Source: Mycobacterium sp. (GTDB lineage: Bacteria > Actinomycetota > Actinomycetes > Mycobacteriales > Mycobacteriaceae). Taken from it: 64,000 bases of DNA. Below are positions 34,999 through 43,118 of this stretch, one piece after another. A program made the position numbers and the translations under genes. The notes under the pieces were generated by a model, which saw nothing but the letters and a program-made list of their open reading frames with translations, was not told the origin of the DNA and did no database searches. The first letter of the stretch is position 1; each line of letters opens with the position of its first letter. The DNA lies in contig JAHFVD010000015.1 in NCBI GenBank assembly GCA_023264735.1, positions 75,217 to 139,216 on the forward strand. The letters run 5' to 3'.

Positions 34999-35008
34999 GG
35001 TTAGGCCT

Positions 35009-36271
35009 TCAGGCGCGGTGGCCGGTGTGGGAGGAGTGCTCGAGCATGCGCTTCAGGCGAAGCGCGACGAGCAGTTCGGTCCGGCGTTTGAGGATGGGGC
35101 GCCCGAGGAGGGTCTCGATCTGGGTGATGCGATTGCGGACCGTGTGCTCGTGGATGCCGAGCCGGCCGGCGGTGCTGACGTGCGAACCGGTCGTGAGCCA
35201 TACGCGCGCAGTGTCCCGGAGCACGTCGACGCGGGCGTCCTCCGCATCCAGTCCGCGCAGCTCGTCGCGGACGAAACGCAGCGCGCGTGGGGGATCGCTG
35301 AGGATGAGAGCCTCGAGTCGTAGGTCGTCGAAGGTGACGACGCATGATGCGTCCTCCCCGAGCATCTCCTGCATCCGTGCTGCCTCGAGCGCGTCCCGGC
35401 CAGTTTCGCCGAGACCCTCCAGTCCGCGGCCCGGGTTCCCGACCGCGCAGCGCTGGTTCGCGCGTTGCAGTGCCTCACGCAACTGGGCTGCCGACGCGGG
35501 TGAGATGGCCTGGCTGTGCGAGATCCAGACCAGCCACAGCCTCACCCCGTGCCGGAAGTGCAGTATCCGAGCACCTGGCACCGCTCTCTGCAGCAACGAG
35601 AGCAGCCCGGACTGGGACGGGTCTCTGTCGGTGTGCAGAGCGAGGGCCAGGTGCTCGCCGTTGAGCTGGATGCCGAGCGCAGCCTCGATCTCGTGTTCCC
35701 CGAGAGCTGGCGTGCCGTCGAGGGCCTGCCGCAGAACACTGTGCTGGAGCTGTTCCCGCGTGCGCACGTGCTCGGACTGCATCGTCTCGTACCGGGTCAG
35801 CATGGCGTTCATCTGCCCGTCGATGTAGGAGTGCAGAATCATCGATGGCGCCCCGATAAGGTCCTCGAGCGGAACCCGCTGCGCCGCGGCGAACGTGACC
35901 GCGGCGGAGTACCAGAGGCTCCAGACGAGACCGACACCGACGCGGTAGATCCGCTCGAACTGGCTGAGCGGGATTCCGATCTGGGCGGCAGCATCGCTGA
36001 ACGCAAGCGCACCGAACGGCGCGGGTGCCTTCAGCTCGTCGCGCCCGGCGATGATCCGCCACATCGTGTCCAGGTTGTCGTAGGCATCCTGCCGCAGAAG
36101 CTGACGGAACGGCTCGTCCGTGCGCCGCTCGGGAAAGATGATCTCCATCAGGTGGTCGGTGACGTAGTCCGCGTTGGCGTCGAGGTCCATCTGTTCGGCG
36201 AGCAGCCGGGCACAGGGCTGAACCGGGCCGAGCGTGTCGGCAAGGGTCCGGTTGGGTTCCACGCACGACAT
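35009..36271 (-). CDS. PucR-family transcriptional regulator
   Basis: About 420 residues from ATG 36271 (ATG 36292 also possible). The C-terminus has the PucR HTH: VWLTTGSHVSTAGRLGIHEHTVRNRITQIETLLGRP. The middle region resembles the GGDEF-like regulator domain (LHTDRDPSQSGLLSLL, LRLEALILSDP) and the N-terminal half is a helical sensory domain with FRQLLRQDAYDNLDTMWRI. Such regulators often activate neighbouring catabolic genes. It precedes the acyl-CoA dehydrogenase stub. Confidence 0.85.
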   Translation of the reverse strand: MSCVEPNRTLADTLGPVQPCARLLAEQMDLDANADYVTDHLMEIIFPERRTDEPFRQLLRQDAYDNLDTMWRIIAGRDELKAPAPFGALAFSDAAAQIGIPLSQFERIYRVGVGLVWSLWYSAAVTFAAAQRVPLEDLIGAPSMILHSYIDGQMNAMLTRYETMQSEHVRTREQLQHSVLRQALDGTPALGEHEIEAALGIQLNGEHLALALHTDRDPSQSGLLSLLQRAVPGARILHFRHGVRLWLVWISHSQAISPASAAQLREALQRANQRCAVGNPGRGLEGLGETGRDALEAARMQEMLGEDASCVVTFDDLRLEALILSDPPRALRFVRDELRGLDAEDARVDVLRDTARVWLTTGSHVSTAGRLGIHEHTVRNRITQIETLLGRPILKRRTELLVALRLKRMLEHSSHTGHRA

Positions 36272-36331
36272 CCTGTCGCAACACGACCGCATGGGCAACG
36301 ATGCATCATAGTTGCTACGGACGCCGCACGG

Positions 36332-37075
36332 TTACTGGGCGGTCCAGCCTCCGTCGATCGAGATGACCTGTCCGGTGATGAACGCTGCTTCGGGGGTGGC
36401 GAGATGCAGCAGTGTCGCGGCGATGTCGTCGGGGGCGCCGAGCCGGGCCATCGGGGTCGCTGCCTCGCAGTGCGCGCGGAGCTGGTCGGTGATGTCGCCG
36501 AGCATCGGGGTCGCGATGATGCCGGGGCAGATGACGTTGATCCGGATGCCGTTGGGGGCGTAGGTCGTGGCGGCCTGCCGGCTCATGCCGATGACGGCTC
36601 CCTTGGACGCCGAGTAGGAGAAGACGCCGGGCATGCCGACGACCCCGGCGACTGAGGCCACGTTGACGATCGCGCCGCCTCCGGCGTCGATCATCGCGGG
36701 GAGCACGGCGCGCATCCCGTAGAAGACGCCGGTCTGGTTGACCGCGATCACGCGGTCCCAACCGGCGTCGGTCTGGACAGCTGCCTCGTCCGGGTCGACG
36801 CTGACGACGCCGGCGACGTTGGCGAGCAGGTCGATGCGGCCGTGAGCGCTGAGCGCCTGCTCGACGACGATGGCCCACTGACCGGGCTCCCGCACGTCCA
36901 TCGAGACGGCGGTCGCGTGACCGCCGTCGGCGCGGATCGCGGCAACGGTGTCGTCGGCCTGCTTGACGTCGATGGCGATCACGTTCATGCCTGCGGCCGC
37001 GGCGCGCAGGGCAGTCCCGCGGCCGATCCCTGACCCGGCTCCGGTGATGAGGGCGGTGCTGCCTTGAAGGCTCAT
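36332..37075 (-). CDS. Short-chain dehydrogenase/reductase (SDR)
   Basis: 247 residues from ATG 37075, which has GAGGACAC just upstream; the longer frame to 37117 lacks a ribosome-binding site. Motifs: TGAGSGIG, DVKQ (acid at the second strand end, NAD preference), NVAG, VNVASVAG, YSASKGAV and INVICPGIIATPM, ending in SIDGGWTAQ. Classical SDR of the glucose-dehydrogenase/3-oxoacyl reductase type; substrate unknown. It is in line with the PucR gene (60-bp gap) and diverges from the membrane gene at 37342. The 266-bp gap 37076-37341 contains no gene. Confidence 0.87.
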   Translation of the reverse strand: MSLQGSTALITGAGSGIGRGTALRAAAAGMNVIAIDVKQADDTVAAIRADGGHATAVSMDVREPGQWAIVVEQALSAHGRIDLLANVAGVVSVDPDEAAVQTDAGWDRVIAVNQTGVFYGMRAVLPAMIDAGGGAIVNVASVAGVVGMPGVFSYSASKGAVIGMSRQAATTYAPNGIRINVICPGIIATPMLGDITDQLRAHCEAATPMARLGAPDDIAATLLHLATPEAAFITGQVISIDGGWTAQ

Positions 37076-37341
37076 GTGTCCTCGTTCTCGCTCCTGGGCG
37101 GGGTCTGTCCCCGTCACTCCCGCGAAAGATAAGCCCGTGCGGGGGCGCCGCCAATGGCTGAACCCAGCAGCTGACGGGTGTCCACCTCACGGATTCCGTA
37201 CGTCCCTCACAGGTCGACACTCTGGTCGAGACCGCACGTCACGAAACACGCCATTGTGGCTGCGGTCACAGCATCAATAGCCTCTGGTGAGAAGCACACC
37301 GCTCTGTAGCGCCTACTGCGCTCGCTGCCTTGGAGACATGA

Positions 37342-38103
37342 ATGAAGTTCTCGTTGCGTTCCCAGATATTCCTTGTGTGGTGGTCACTGATCTTCACGGC
37401 CATCTTCACGCTCTCTCTCATCTTTCTGCTGCAGATCGTCCCGCCGCCGGCCCCAACCCTGACGTCCGAGGCGATCAAGTCGTGGTACTTGTCCCACGAC
37501 ACGAGCATCAAGGCTGGCGCAGCAGTGTGCGGGATCACCAGCGCATTCTTTGTGCCGCTCTCCGTCGTCCTGGGCGCGCAGATCCGTCGTCACGAGAGCG
37601 GTTACCCGATCTGGTCGCAGCTCACGATCATCTCGGGCGGTCTGACGGCGATGTTCCTCGTCCTGCCGCCGATCGCGTTCGGCGCAGCGGCGTTCTCACC
37701 CGAGCGCTCCGCTGACGCGACGGCGATCATGCACCAGTTCGGTCTGCTCATGCTCATTTCGACCGACATGTGGTACGTCTTCATGTGGGCCGCCATCATC
37801 GTCGTGTGCTTCCGGTCGAACGGGGTCGGCAACTCCGCGTTCCCGCGCTGGTTCGGCTACTTCTCCATCTTCTCGATGACGGTGTTCGAGTTCGGCGTGC
37901 TCTCCTTCGTGTGCCGAACGGGTCCCTTCGCGTGGAACGGCGCCGTGGTCTGGTGGGCAGTGTTCGGGATCTTCCTCCTCTGGATCATCGTGGCGGGCGT
38001 GCTCCTGCTCAAGGCGCTGAAGCGTCAGATCGCCGATGCCGGCGACGAGTCGGATGCCGACCTTGAGCTGGCGGGACCTGCCCCGGTGGGGCGTCGGTCC
38101 TAG
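37342..38103 (+). CDS. Six-TM membrane protein of an unnamed family (set 2)
   Basis: 253 residues. Same architecture as the proteins at 32458 and 33315: TM1 then IVPPPAPTLTSEAIKSWYL, FPRWFGYFSIF before TM5, and RTGPFAWNGAVVWW before TM6, with an Asp/Glu-rich cytosolic tail. Sequence between the landmarks is quite different from set 1, so this is a separate acquisition rather than a recent local duplication. It leads the plus-strand module with the CoxIII- and CoxIV-like genes. Confidence 0.75.
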   Translation: MKFSLRSQIFLVWWSLIFTAIFTLSLIFLLQIVPPPAPTLTSEAIKSWYLSHDTSIKAGAAVCGITSAFFVPLSVVLGAQIRRHESGYPIWSQLTIISGGLTAMFLVLPPIAFGAAAFSPERSADATAIMHQFGLLMLISTDMWYVFMWAAIIVVCFRSNGVGNSAFPRWFGYFSIFSMTVFEFGVLSFVCRTGPFAWNGAVVWWAVFGIFLLWIIVAGVLLLKALKRQIADAGDESDADLELAGPAPVGRRS

Positions 38104-38149
38104 CCTTCGACGTCCTTGTGCGGGGCCCCGCGGGCCACGCAGGATGTTG

Positions 38150-38193
38150 CGCAACCCAGCCCCTGGGCACGCACGCCCGGGGGCTGGGTTGCG
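38150..38193. terminator. Long perfect hairpin between the six-TM and CoxIII-like genes
   Basis: A 14-bp perfect stem (CGCAACCCAGCCCC, 38150-38163, pairing with 38180-38193) and an inner GGG/CCC pairing. There is no T-run, as is common for actinobacterial terminators. It could end transcription of the membrane gene or dampen readthrough into the CoxIII-like gene. Confidence 0.6.
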
Positions 38194-38285
38194 TCCCGAG
38201 CATGCGTTCGGGTCGGACCCGCTTCGGTCCAGTACTGATCCTGACGCGGAAGTTCTGAAGCGCATTCAAGGAAAGGAGCTCGTGC

Positions 38286-38879
38286 ATGATCACGGAGATC
38301 GAGTCCCCGCCGAAAACAAAAGCCCGTCAGGGCCATGTTCCCGGTGAACGGGACCTGTGGTTGTTCTTGTTCTGCGACATGCTGATGTTCGGGGTCTTCT
38401 TCAGCATGATCGCCGCGCTCCGCGCGCAGCACACCGAGATGTTCGTCGCCGCACAGGAGACCCTGCACCCGCGCTGGGGCGTGGTGAACACGAGCGTCCT
38501 GCTGACGAGCTCGCTGTTCGTCGTCATCGGGATGCGCCTCGCCCGAGCCCGCCACCGTCGGGCCCCGCTGTTCTTCCTCGCCGCTGTCGCCTGCGGGCTG
38601 ATGTTCGCCGGCGTGAAGGCGATCGAGTACACGTCGCTCATACAGGACGGGCACACGGCTTCGGCGAACGACTTCTACATGTACTACTTCATGTTCACCG
38701 GTATCCACCTCGGCCACGTGGTCATCGGTATGGGCGCCCTCATCGTGGCGAGCCGGATGTCTCGGCCGACGACGACCGCCACCCACCGGATGGCGGTTCT
38801 GGAGGGCATAGCCAGCTTCTGGCACCTGGTCGACATGCTGTGGATCATGCTGTTCGCGACCCTCTACCTGATGCGGTGA
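38286..38879 (+). CDS. CoxIII/NorE-like membrane protein (set 2)
   Basis: 197 residues. CoxIII landmarks match set 1: HVPGERDLWLFLFCDMLMF, RWGVVNTSVLLTSSLFVV, KAIEYTSL, YYFMFTGIHLGHVVIGM and SFWHLVDMLWIMLFATLYL. Five TM helices, NorE length. The stop shares one base with the NorF-like start (TGATG), exactly as in set 1. No CoxI, CoxII or NorB/NorC gene is in the window. Confidence 0.85.
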   Translation: MITEIESPPKTKARQGHVPGERDLWLFLFCDMLMFGVFFSMIAALRAQHTEMFVAAQETLHPRWGVVNTSVLLTSSLFVVIGMRLARARHRRAPLFFLAAVACGLMFAGVKAIEYTSLIQDGHTASANDFYMYYFMFTGIHLGHVVIGMGALIVASRMSRPTTTATHRMAVLEGIASFWHLVDMLWIMLFATLYLMR

Positions 38880-39199
38880 TGGCTTTGTCCTCTGATCAAC
38901 TGGCCGGGGCCTTGACGACCAGGTCTCTCTTGAGGGACCGGGCGATAACGTCCGCGTTCACCGTCTGGGCTGCGCTGGTCGCCTTCACGGTGGCCTCCTT
39001 TGCCCTCGGAGGTGAGCACCTCATCGACGACAACACGGTCGCGGCGGTAGTCGTTGTCGGCATCGCCGCCGTGAAGATCCGCCTTGTCGGGATCCACTTC
39101 ATGGAGCTCCAGCACGCGCCTCTGGTCCTGCGGGCGTTCTTCGAGGTCTACTGCGCCCTCCTGTTCATCGTGATCATGGGGATCTACCTGATCGCCTGA
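38879..39199 (+). CDS. CoxIV/NorF-like small membrane protein (set 2)
   Basis: 106 residues, three TM helices, with KIRLVGIHFMELQHAPLVLR, the CoxIV/NorF signature. It is coupled to the CoxIII-like gene. After its stop, about 100 bp with no recognisable gene leads into the SRPBCC remnant, so this gene marks the right edge of accessory block 1. Confidence 0.8.
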   Translation: MALSSDQLAGALTTRSLLRDRAITSAFTVWAALVAFTVASFALGGEHLIDDNTVAAVVVVGIAAVKIRLVGIHFMELQHAPLVLRAFFEVYCALLFIVIMGIYLIA

Positions 39200-39301
39200 C
39201 GGTGACGGTTACCGCTTGTTCTGGCTCCCGTCCCGCTCGGAATCCGTCATTCCAGACGGCGTGCTTCGCACCTACATTCACCCCGAGCGCCGCACGGCGT
39301 G

Positions 39302-39448
39302 ATGACGGGCACCCACGTCGACTGGGTCAGCAGCTACAGCCACCCGGCGAAGGGCGGCGGCAAGCCGATGGAGGCGCTCACCGCACGTCTGTTGCCGTGG
39401 AATTTCAAGGCCATCCTCGACGGCTGCGCGAAGGCGCTGGAGCGCTAG
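39302..39448 (+). pseudogene. C-terminal remnant of an SRPBCC-like gene
   Basis: 48 codons, beginning MTGTHVDWVSSYSHPAKGGG and ending LLPWNFKAILDGCAKALER, read like the last strand and C-terminal helix of an SRPBCC protein (GTHVDWVSSY as the strand, the Arg-rich helix at the end). Upstream of about 39300 the frame loses this character, so the 5' part has been lost. It is convergent with the dagK remnant. Only the last 12 bases of this remnant recur next to the intact dagK (62544-62555). Confidence 0.6.
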
Positions 39449-39570
39449 ACCTATTCCGGCACAATAATTTTCAACGCACCCGGAACCGCCGAGATCTCGG
39501 CGGGAAGCGGGCAGGCATAGTCGCCGTCGGCGTAGGCATTGATGCCGGGGGAGTCGACGGTGATGGTGCG
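39437..39570. repeat. Left 134-bp direct repeat (dagK 3' end)
   Basis: Ungapped match to 62544-62677 with 13 differences in 134 positions (about 90% identity by hand count), in the same orientation. It starts with CTGGAGCGCTAGACC in both copies and ends at GGTGCG. The repeats enclose about 23 kb of accessory genes. Confidence 0.9.
39449..39570 (-). pseudogene. Truncated 3' end of a second diacylglycerol kinase gene
   Basis: The minus strand reads TITVDSPGINAYADGDYACP then LPAEISAVPGALKIIVPE, nearly identical to the last 40 residues of the intact DagK at 62552 (two conservative changes, Ala for Val and Val for Ile, in the core). The final Lys-Val is replaced by a stop (AAG to TAG). Most DNA differences are silent, so the copy came from a functional, diverged dagK rather than by decay of a local duplicate. 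Upstream it is replaced by the SDR gene. Confidence 0.88.
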
Positions 39571-39575
39571 CTCGA

Positions 39576-40400
39576 TCAAGTTCGGACCAGGAACCCCGCG
39601 TCGACCGGGAGCTCTACCCCCGTGACATACCGCGCTTTGTCCGAAGCGAGCCACACAACGGCGTTCGTGATGTCTTCGGCGTCCAGCAGGGGTTTGGGGA
39701 GCGCGTTGCGGAGTTGGTCGACGAGCTCGGGGTGCTCGGCAGTGAAGCTCTGGAAGGCGGAGTTGCGAACCATTGGGGTGTCAACGCCGGTGGGGTGCAC
39801 GGTGTTGACCCGGATGCCGTGTGGAGCAAGAAGATTGGCGTACATGCGCATCAGGCCTACGACTGCGTGCTTGGCGGCGACGTACCCGGCCGATCCTGCT
39901 TCCAGGTGGGTACGCAATCCTCGCATTCCTGCTGTCGAACTCGTGATGATGATCGACCCGCCCTCGCCTGATTCGACGAGCGCAGGTGCGGTCGCGCGCA
40001 AGGTGTGCCAGACGCCGGTGAGCATGACGTCGATCGAATCATAGAACGCTTGATCATCGTCGCCGCGTGCGCCGACGGTAGCCATGATGCCGGCGTTGGC
40101 GACCACGATATCCAGTCTGCCTAGTTCGGCGATGCACTGATCCACCGCGGCGCGCATCGTCGCGAGGCTGCGCACGTCGCCCTCGACGGGCAGCGCCCGG
40201 ACGCCGTGGCCCTGGACCAGACGGACGGTCTCGGCGAGATCGTCGGGCGACGACATCGGATAGCCGACCGTGTCGATCTGCGAGCAAATGTCCAACACGA
40301 CGACGTCCGCGCCGGCGGCGGCGAGGCCGACTGCGTGTGAGCGCCCCTGGCCCCGCGCCGCTCCAGTCACAAAAGCGACTTTGCCCGACAGGTCGGTCAC
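39576..40400 (-). CDS. Mycofactocin-type SDR oxidoreductase
   Basis: 274 residues from GTG 40400, seven bases after GGAAGG (an ATG at 40421 is upstream of that site). The pattern GKVAFVTGAARGQGRSHAVG, VVLDICSQIDTVGYPMSSPDDLAETVRLV is that of mycofactocin-coupled SDRs, which hold NAD(H) tightly and pass electrons to mycofactocin. The catalytic Ser-Tyr-Lys is in ITSSTAGMRG and YVAAKHAVVG. It probably oxidises an alcohol intermediate of the pathway encoded on the other strand. Its stop lies six bases from the dagK repeat. Confidence 0.88.
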   Translation of the reverse strand: MTDLSGKVAFVTGAARGQGRSHAVGLAAAGADVVVLDICSQIDTVGYPMSSPDDLAETVRLVQGHGVRALPVEGDVRSLATMRAAVDQCIAELGRLDIVVANAGIMATVGARGDDDQAFYDSIDVMLTGVWHTLRATAPALVESGEGGSIIITSSTAGMRGLRTHLEAGSAGYVAAKHAVVGLMRMYANLLAPHGIRVNTVHPTGVDTPMVRNSAFQSFTAEHPELVDQLRNALPKPLLDAEDITNAVVWLASDKARYVTGVELPVDAGFLVRT

Positions 40401-40613
40401 ATCGATACCTTCCTGTGGCATAACGGGATCCGGTCACCCGTCGGGTCTGCCGCAAACGCGGCCTGTCGCGAAACCTAACACCGGAAGCGTTACCGGCCGT
40501 CAGCAGTAACTACGACAACGGCAGAGAACCAGCCGTACGTTGCACGGATGACAGGGCCTTCGGGGCAGGGCCACGATGGAATTCCTCGGCCCCGTTGACG
40601 AAAGGTGGATGAC

Positions 40614-41738
40614 ATGCACTTTGGCGTGCTGTTACTCCTGGCGAATGCCAGCTCCGGAAAGACAGACACCGAACTGTGGAAGGAGGAGATGGAACTCGGC
40701 GTCAGCCTCGAAGATCTCGGCTACGACTCGGTTTGGGTCCCCGAACACCACTTCGATCGGCCTTACTGCGTGTCACCGGACCCGCTTCAGGCGCTGACGT
40801 ACCTGGCGGCGAAGACATCGACAATCAATCTGGGTACCGGCGCCATCATCCTGCCCTGGTGGAACGGCCAGACCGATCCGATCCGGTTGGCGGAACGGAT
40901 ATCGATGCTCGACTCGCTCTCGGGCGGTCGGCTGCTGCTCGGCTTCGGCCGCGGTCTTGCCCGCGACGAGTATGAGGGCTTTGGAGTGGAGATGTCGGAA
41001 TCCCGCGACCGGTTCTTCGAGGCCGCGACCATGATTCTCGACGGACTGGAAGACGGCTACATCGACCATGACGGCAAGTACTACAAGCAGATCCGTCGCG
41101 ACGTGTTCCCCAAGCCCGAGCGGGGATTCCGCGATCGGCTCTACAACATCGCGATGTCGCCCGAATCCACCCTGGCCTGTGCCGATTTCGGCGGCACGAT
41201 GATGTGCTTCAACTACCAGCACCAGATCGAGAAGCAAGCAGAACAGTTTGACACGTGGCGCGAGCGCTTCCGCGAGAAGCAGGGCGCCGAGCCGCCACCC
41301 CCGGTGCTGCTCGACTTCGCGTACTGCCACGAGGACGCCGCGGTCGCGGACTCGACGATGCGAAACCACCTGGCACCGTTCTACTCGGCGATGGTCGACC
41401 ACTACGAGTTCGACGGGCTGCACTTCGGTAAGAGCAAGGGATACGAGTCTTACCAGGAGGGGGCGATGGTGTTGCGCGAGTCTGGTCGGGAGGCCGGATT
41501 CGAGGGCTTCTACGGCCTGCAGTGGAAGGGCACGCCCGAGGCGATGATCGAGCAGATGCGCCGTCGCATCGAACTCATCGGAGACTTCAAGCAGATGCTG
41601 CTCGTTTCGTTCGGTGGCCTTCCTCTGGACACCGTCCAGCGGAGTCTGAAGCTGATCGCCGATGAGGTGATTCCTGAGGTGAACAAGATCGCCGCAGAGG
41701 CCGCGAAGGCCCGGGCGCAAGCACCTGTCGGGGCGTAG
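40614..41738 (+). CDS. LLM-class flavin-dependent oxidoreductase
   Basis: 374 residues from ATG 40614, eight bases after GAAAGG. Bacterial luciferase-like fold: MHFGVLLLLANASS, LGYDSVWVPEHHF, INLGTGAIILPWW, LLLGFGRGLARDEYEGFGV and the C-terminal YGLQWKGTPEAMIEQMRRR. These enzymes use FMN or F420; monooxygenases of this class include Baeyer-Villiger enzymes. A flavin reductase gene (50986) and an SMP-30-type lactonase (50102) in the same run of genes make an FMN-dependent lactone-forming reaction plausible. First gene of the plus-strand cluster. Confidence 0.85.
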   Translation: MHFGVLLLLANASSGKTDTELWKEEMELGVSLEDLGYDSVWVPEHHFDRPYCVSPDPLQALTYLAAKTSTINLGTGAIILPWWNGQTDPIRLAERISMLDSLSGGRLLLGFGRGLARDEYEGFGVEMSESRDRFFEAATMILDGLEDGYIDHDGKYYKQIRRDVFPKPERGFRDRLYNIAMSPESTLACADFGGTMMCFNYQHQIEKQAEQFDTWRERFREKQGAEPPPPVLLDFAYCHEDAAVADSTMRNHLAPFYSAMVDHYEFDGLHFGKSKGYESYQEGAMVLRESGREAGFEGFYGLQWKGTPEAMIEQMRRRIELIGDFKQMLLVSFGGLPLDTVQRSLKLIADEVIPEVNKIAAEAAKARAQAPVGA

Positions 41739-41745
41739 CGAGTCG

Positions 41746-43116
41746 ATGACCGGACACGAACAAGTGCGCGACGAGACGTCGCCCTACTGGAATCCCGAAC
41801 GCGAACTTCGCGATCCCAAGGATCGGGACGAGGCCTCGCTGGCGCAGCTCGTCGTCCAGCTCGAAAGGTGCTACCGGCTGCCGTTCTACCGAAAGCTGTG
41901 GGATTCCCACGGCTTTCGGCCAGAACAGGTCCGCAGCTTCGACGACTTCACGAAGCGCTGCCCGATCGTCACAAAGAAGCTTCTGGTCGCAGATCAGGCT
42001 GAAAATCCGCCGTTCGGTTCGTATCTGGGTGTCCCGACCAGCGAGATATGCCGTATTCAGGGGTCAAGCGGCACCTCGGGTACACCCACGATGTACGGCG
42101 TATCACGTGCCGACTGGGACAACGCGCGGGAGATATTCGCGATCACGCACTGGGCGGCGGGTGTAAGGCCCTCCGACATTGTTCATTTCGCGTTCCCGTT
42201 CGGAATGTTCTTCGGAGGCTGGGCCATGCTTTATGCGGCGCAGTCCGTCGGTGCGACCGTCTTCCCAATGGGAGCCGCGGATACTCGCCGACACATCGAA
42301 ATGATCTACAAACTGGGTTGCACGGTCATCGAGGCCACGCCGTCCTACCTGTTACACATGGGTGAGGTGGCCCGGGAGATGGGATATGACCCAGCCGGGT
42401 CGCCGCTGCGGATCTTCCTCAGCGGCGGTGAGCCCGGCGGGTCGATCCCTTCGACGCGCAAACTGCTCCTGGATACCTGGGGTCTGCAGGCAGTATGTGA
42501 CGCCGGCTCGTCCTCAGAGATGTTCCCGTTCGTCACGAACGCAGAATGCGCGGAAATGACCGGGATGCATGTCTATACCGACGAGGTGTGGACCGAGATC
42601 GTCGATCCGGACGATCCGCACCGATCAATGCCGGAGGGGGAAGTCGGCAACCTCGTGTATACGCACTTGCGGCGGCAGTCGCAGCCGATGATCCGGTTCG
42701 CCGTGAACGACCGCAGTCTCATGACATCCGATCCGTGTCCCTGCGGCAGGACGTACCCGCGGCTACCGCAGGGGCTGATCGGTCGAGCGGACGACATGCT
42801 CGTGATACGTGGTGCGAACATCTTCCCGTCTGCTGTGGAACATGCGCTGCGCAACGTCGACGGGCTAGGGGTCGAGTTCCGGATACGAGTCACCAGCAAC
42901 GGCCGACTGGACGAGATCACCGTGGAAGGCGAGATCGACCCGGAGTTCTCGCAGACCGAGCAGGCCCTGGCCGACCTGCGGCGACGCGCGGAAGAAGAGC
43001 TCAAATACAGGTGTCTCATTCGCATTCCCGTCAAGTTGGTTGAGTCGGGCACCTTCGAGCGGGTCACCGGCAAGGCCCGCCGAGTCATCGACCAGAGAGA
43101 GATGGTGAAGAACTAG
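41746..43116 (+). CDS. Phenylacetate-CoA-ligase-like AMP-dependent acyl-CoA synthetase
   Basis: 456 residues. The ATP-binding loop is RIQGSSGTSGTPTMYGVSRADW, and the adenylation core continues with FLSGGEPGGSIPSTRKLL, DAGSSSEMFPF and CPCGRTYPRLPQ, as in the phenylacetate-CoA ligase (PaaK) subfamily. GRADDMLVIRGANIFPSAVE is the domain hinge. It would activate a carboxylic acid to its CoA thioester with ATP. Eight-base spacing after the LLM gene and two bases before the P450 indicate one operon. Confidence 0.87.
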   Translation: MTGHEQVRDETSPYWNPERELRDPKDRDEASLAQLVVQLERCYRLPFYRKLWDSHGFRPEQVRSFDDFTKRCPIVTKKLLVADQAENPPFGSYLGVPTSEICRIQGSSGTSGTPTMYGVSRADWDNAREIFAITHWAAGVRPSDIVHFAFPFGMFFGGWAMLYAAQSVGATVFPMGAADTRRHIEMIYKLGCTVIEATPSYLLHMGEVAREMGYDPAGSPLRIFLSGGEPGGSIPSTRKLLLDTWGLQAVCDAGSSSEMFPFVTNAECAEMTGMHVYTDEVWTEIVDPDDPHRSMPEGEVGNLVYTHLRRQSQPMIRFAVNDRSLMTSDPCPCGRTYPRLPQGLIGRADDMLVIRGANIFPSAVEHALRNVDGLGVEFRIRVTSNGRLDEITVEGEIDPEFSQTEQALADLRRRAEEELKYRCLIRIPVKLVESGTFERVTGKARRVIDQREMVKN

Positions 43117-43118
43117 CC

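Noticed and set aside
38150..38193. Attachment site or IS end formed by the long hairpin
   Set aside because: No matching second copy and no recombinase gene nearby; a transcription-related hairpin is simpler.
31606..39199. A complete terminal oxidase or nitric oxide reductase operon
   Set aside because: Only CoxIII/NorE- and CoxIV/NorF-like proteins are present; no subunit with the six-His haem-copper site or a cytochrome c subunit was found in any frame.
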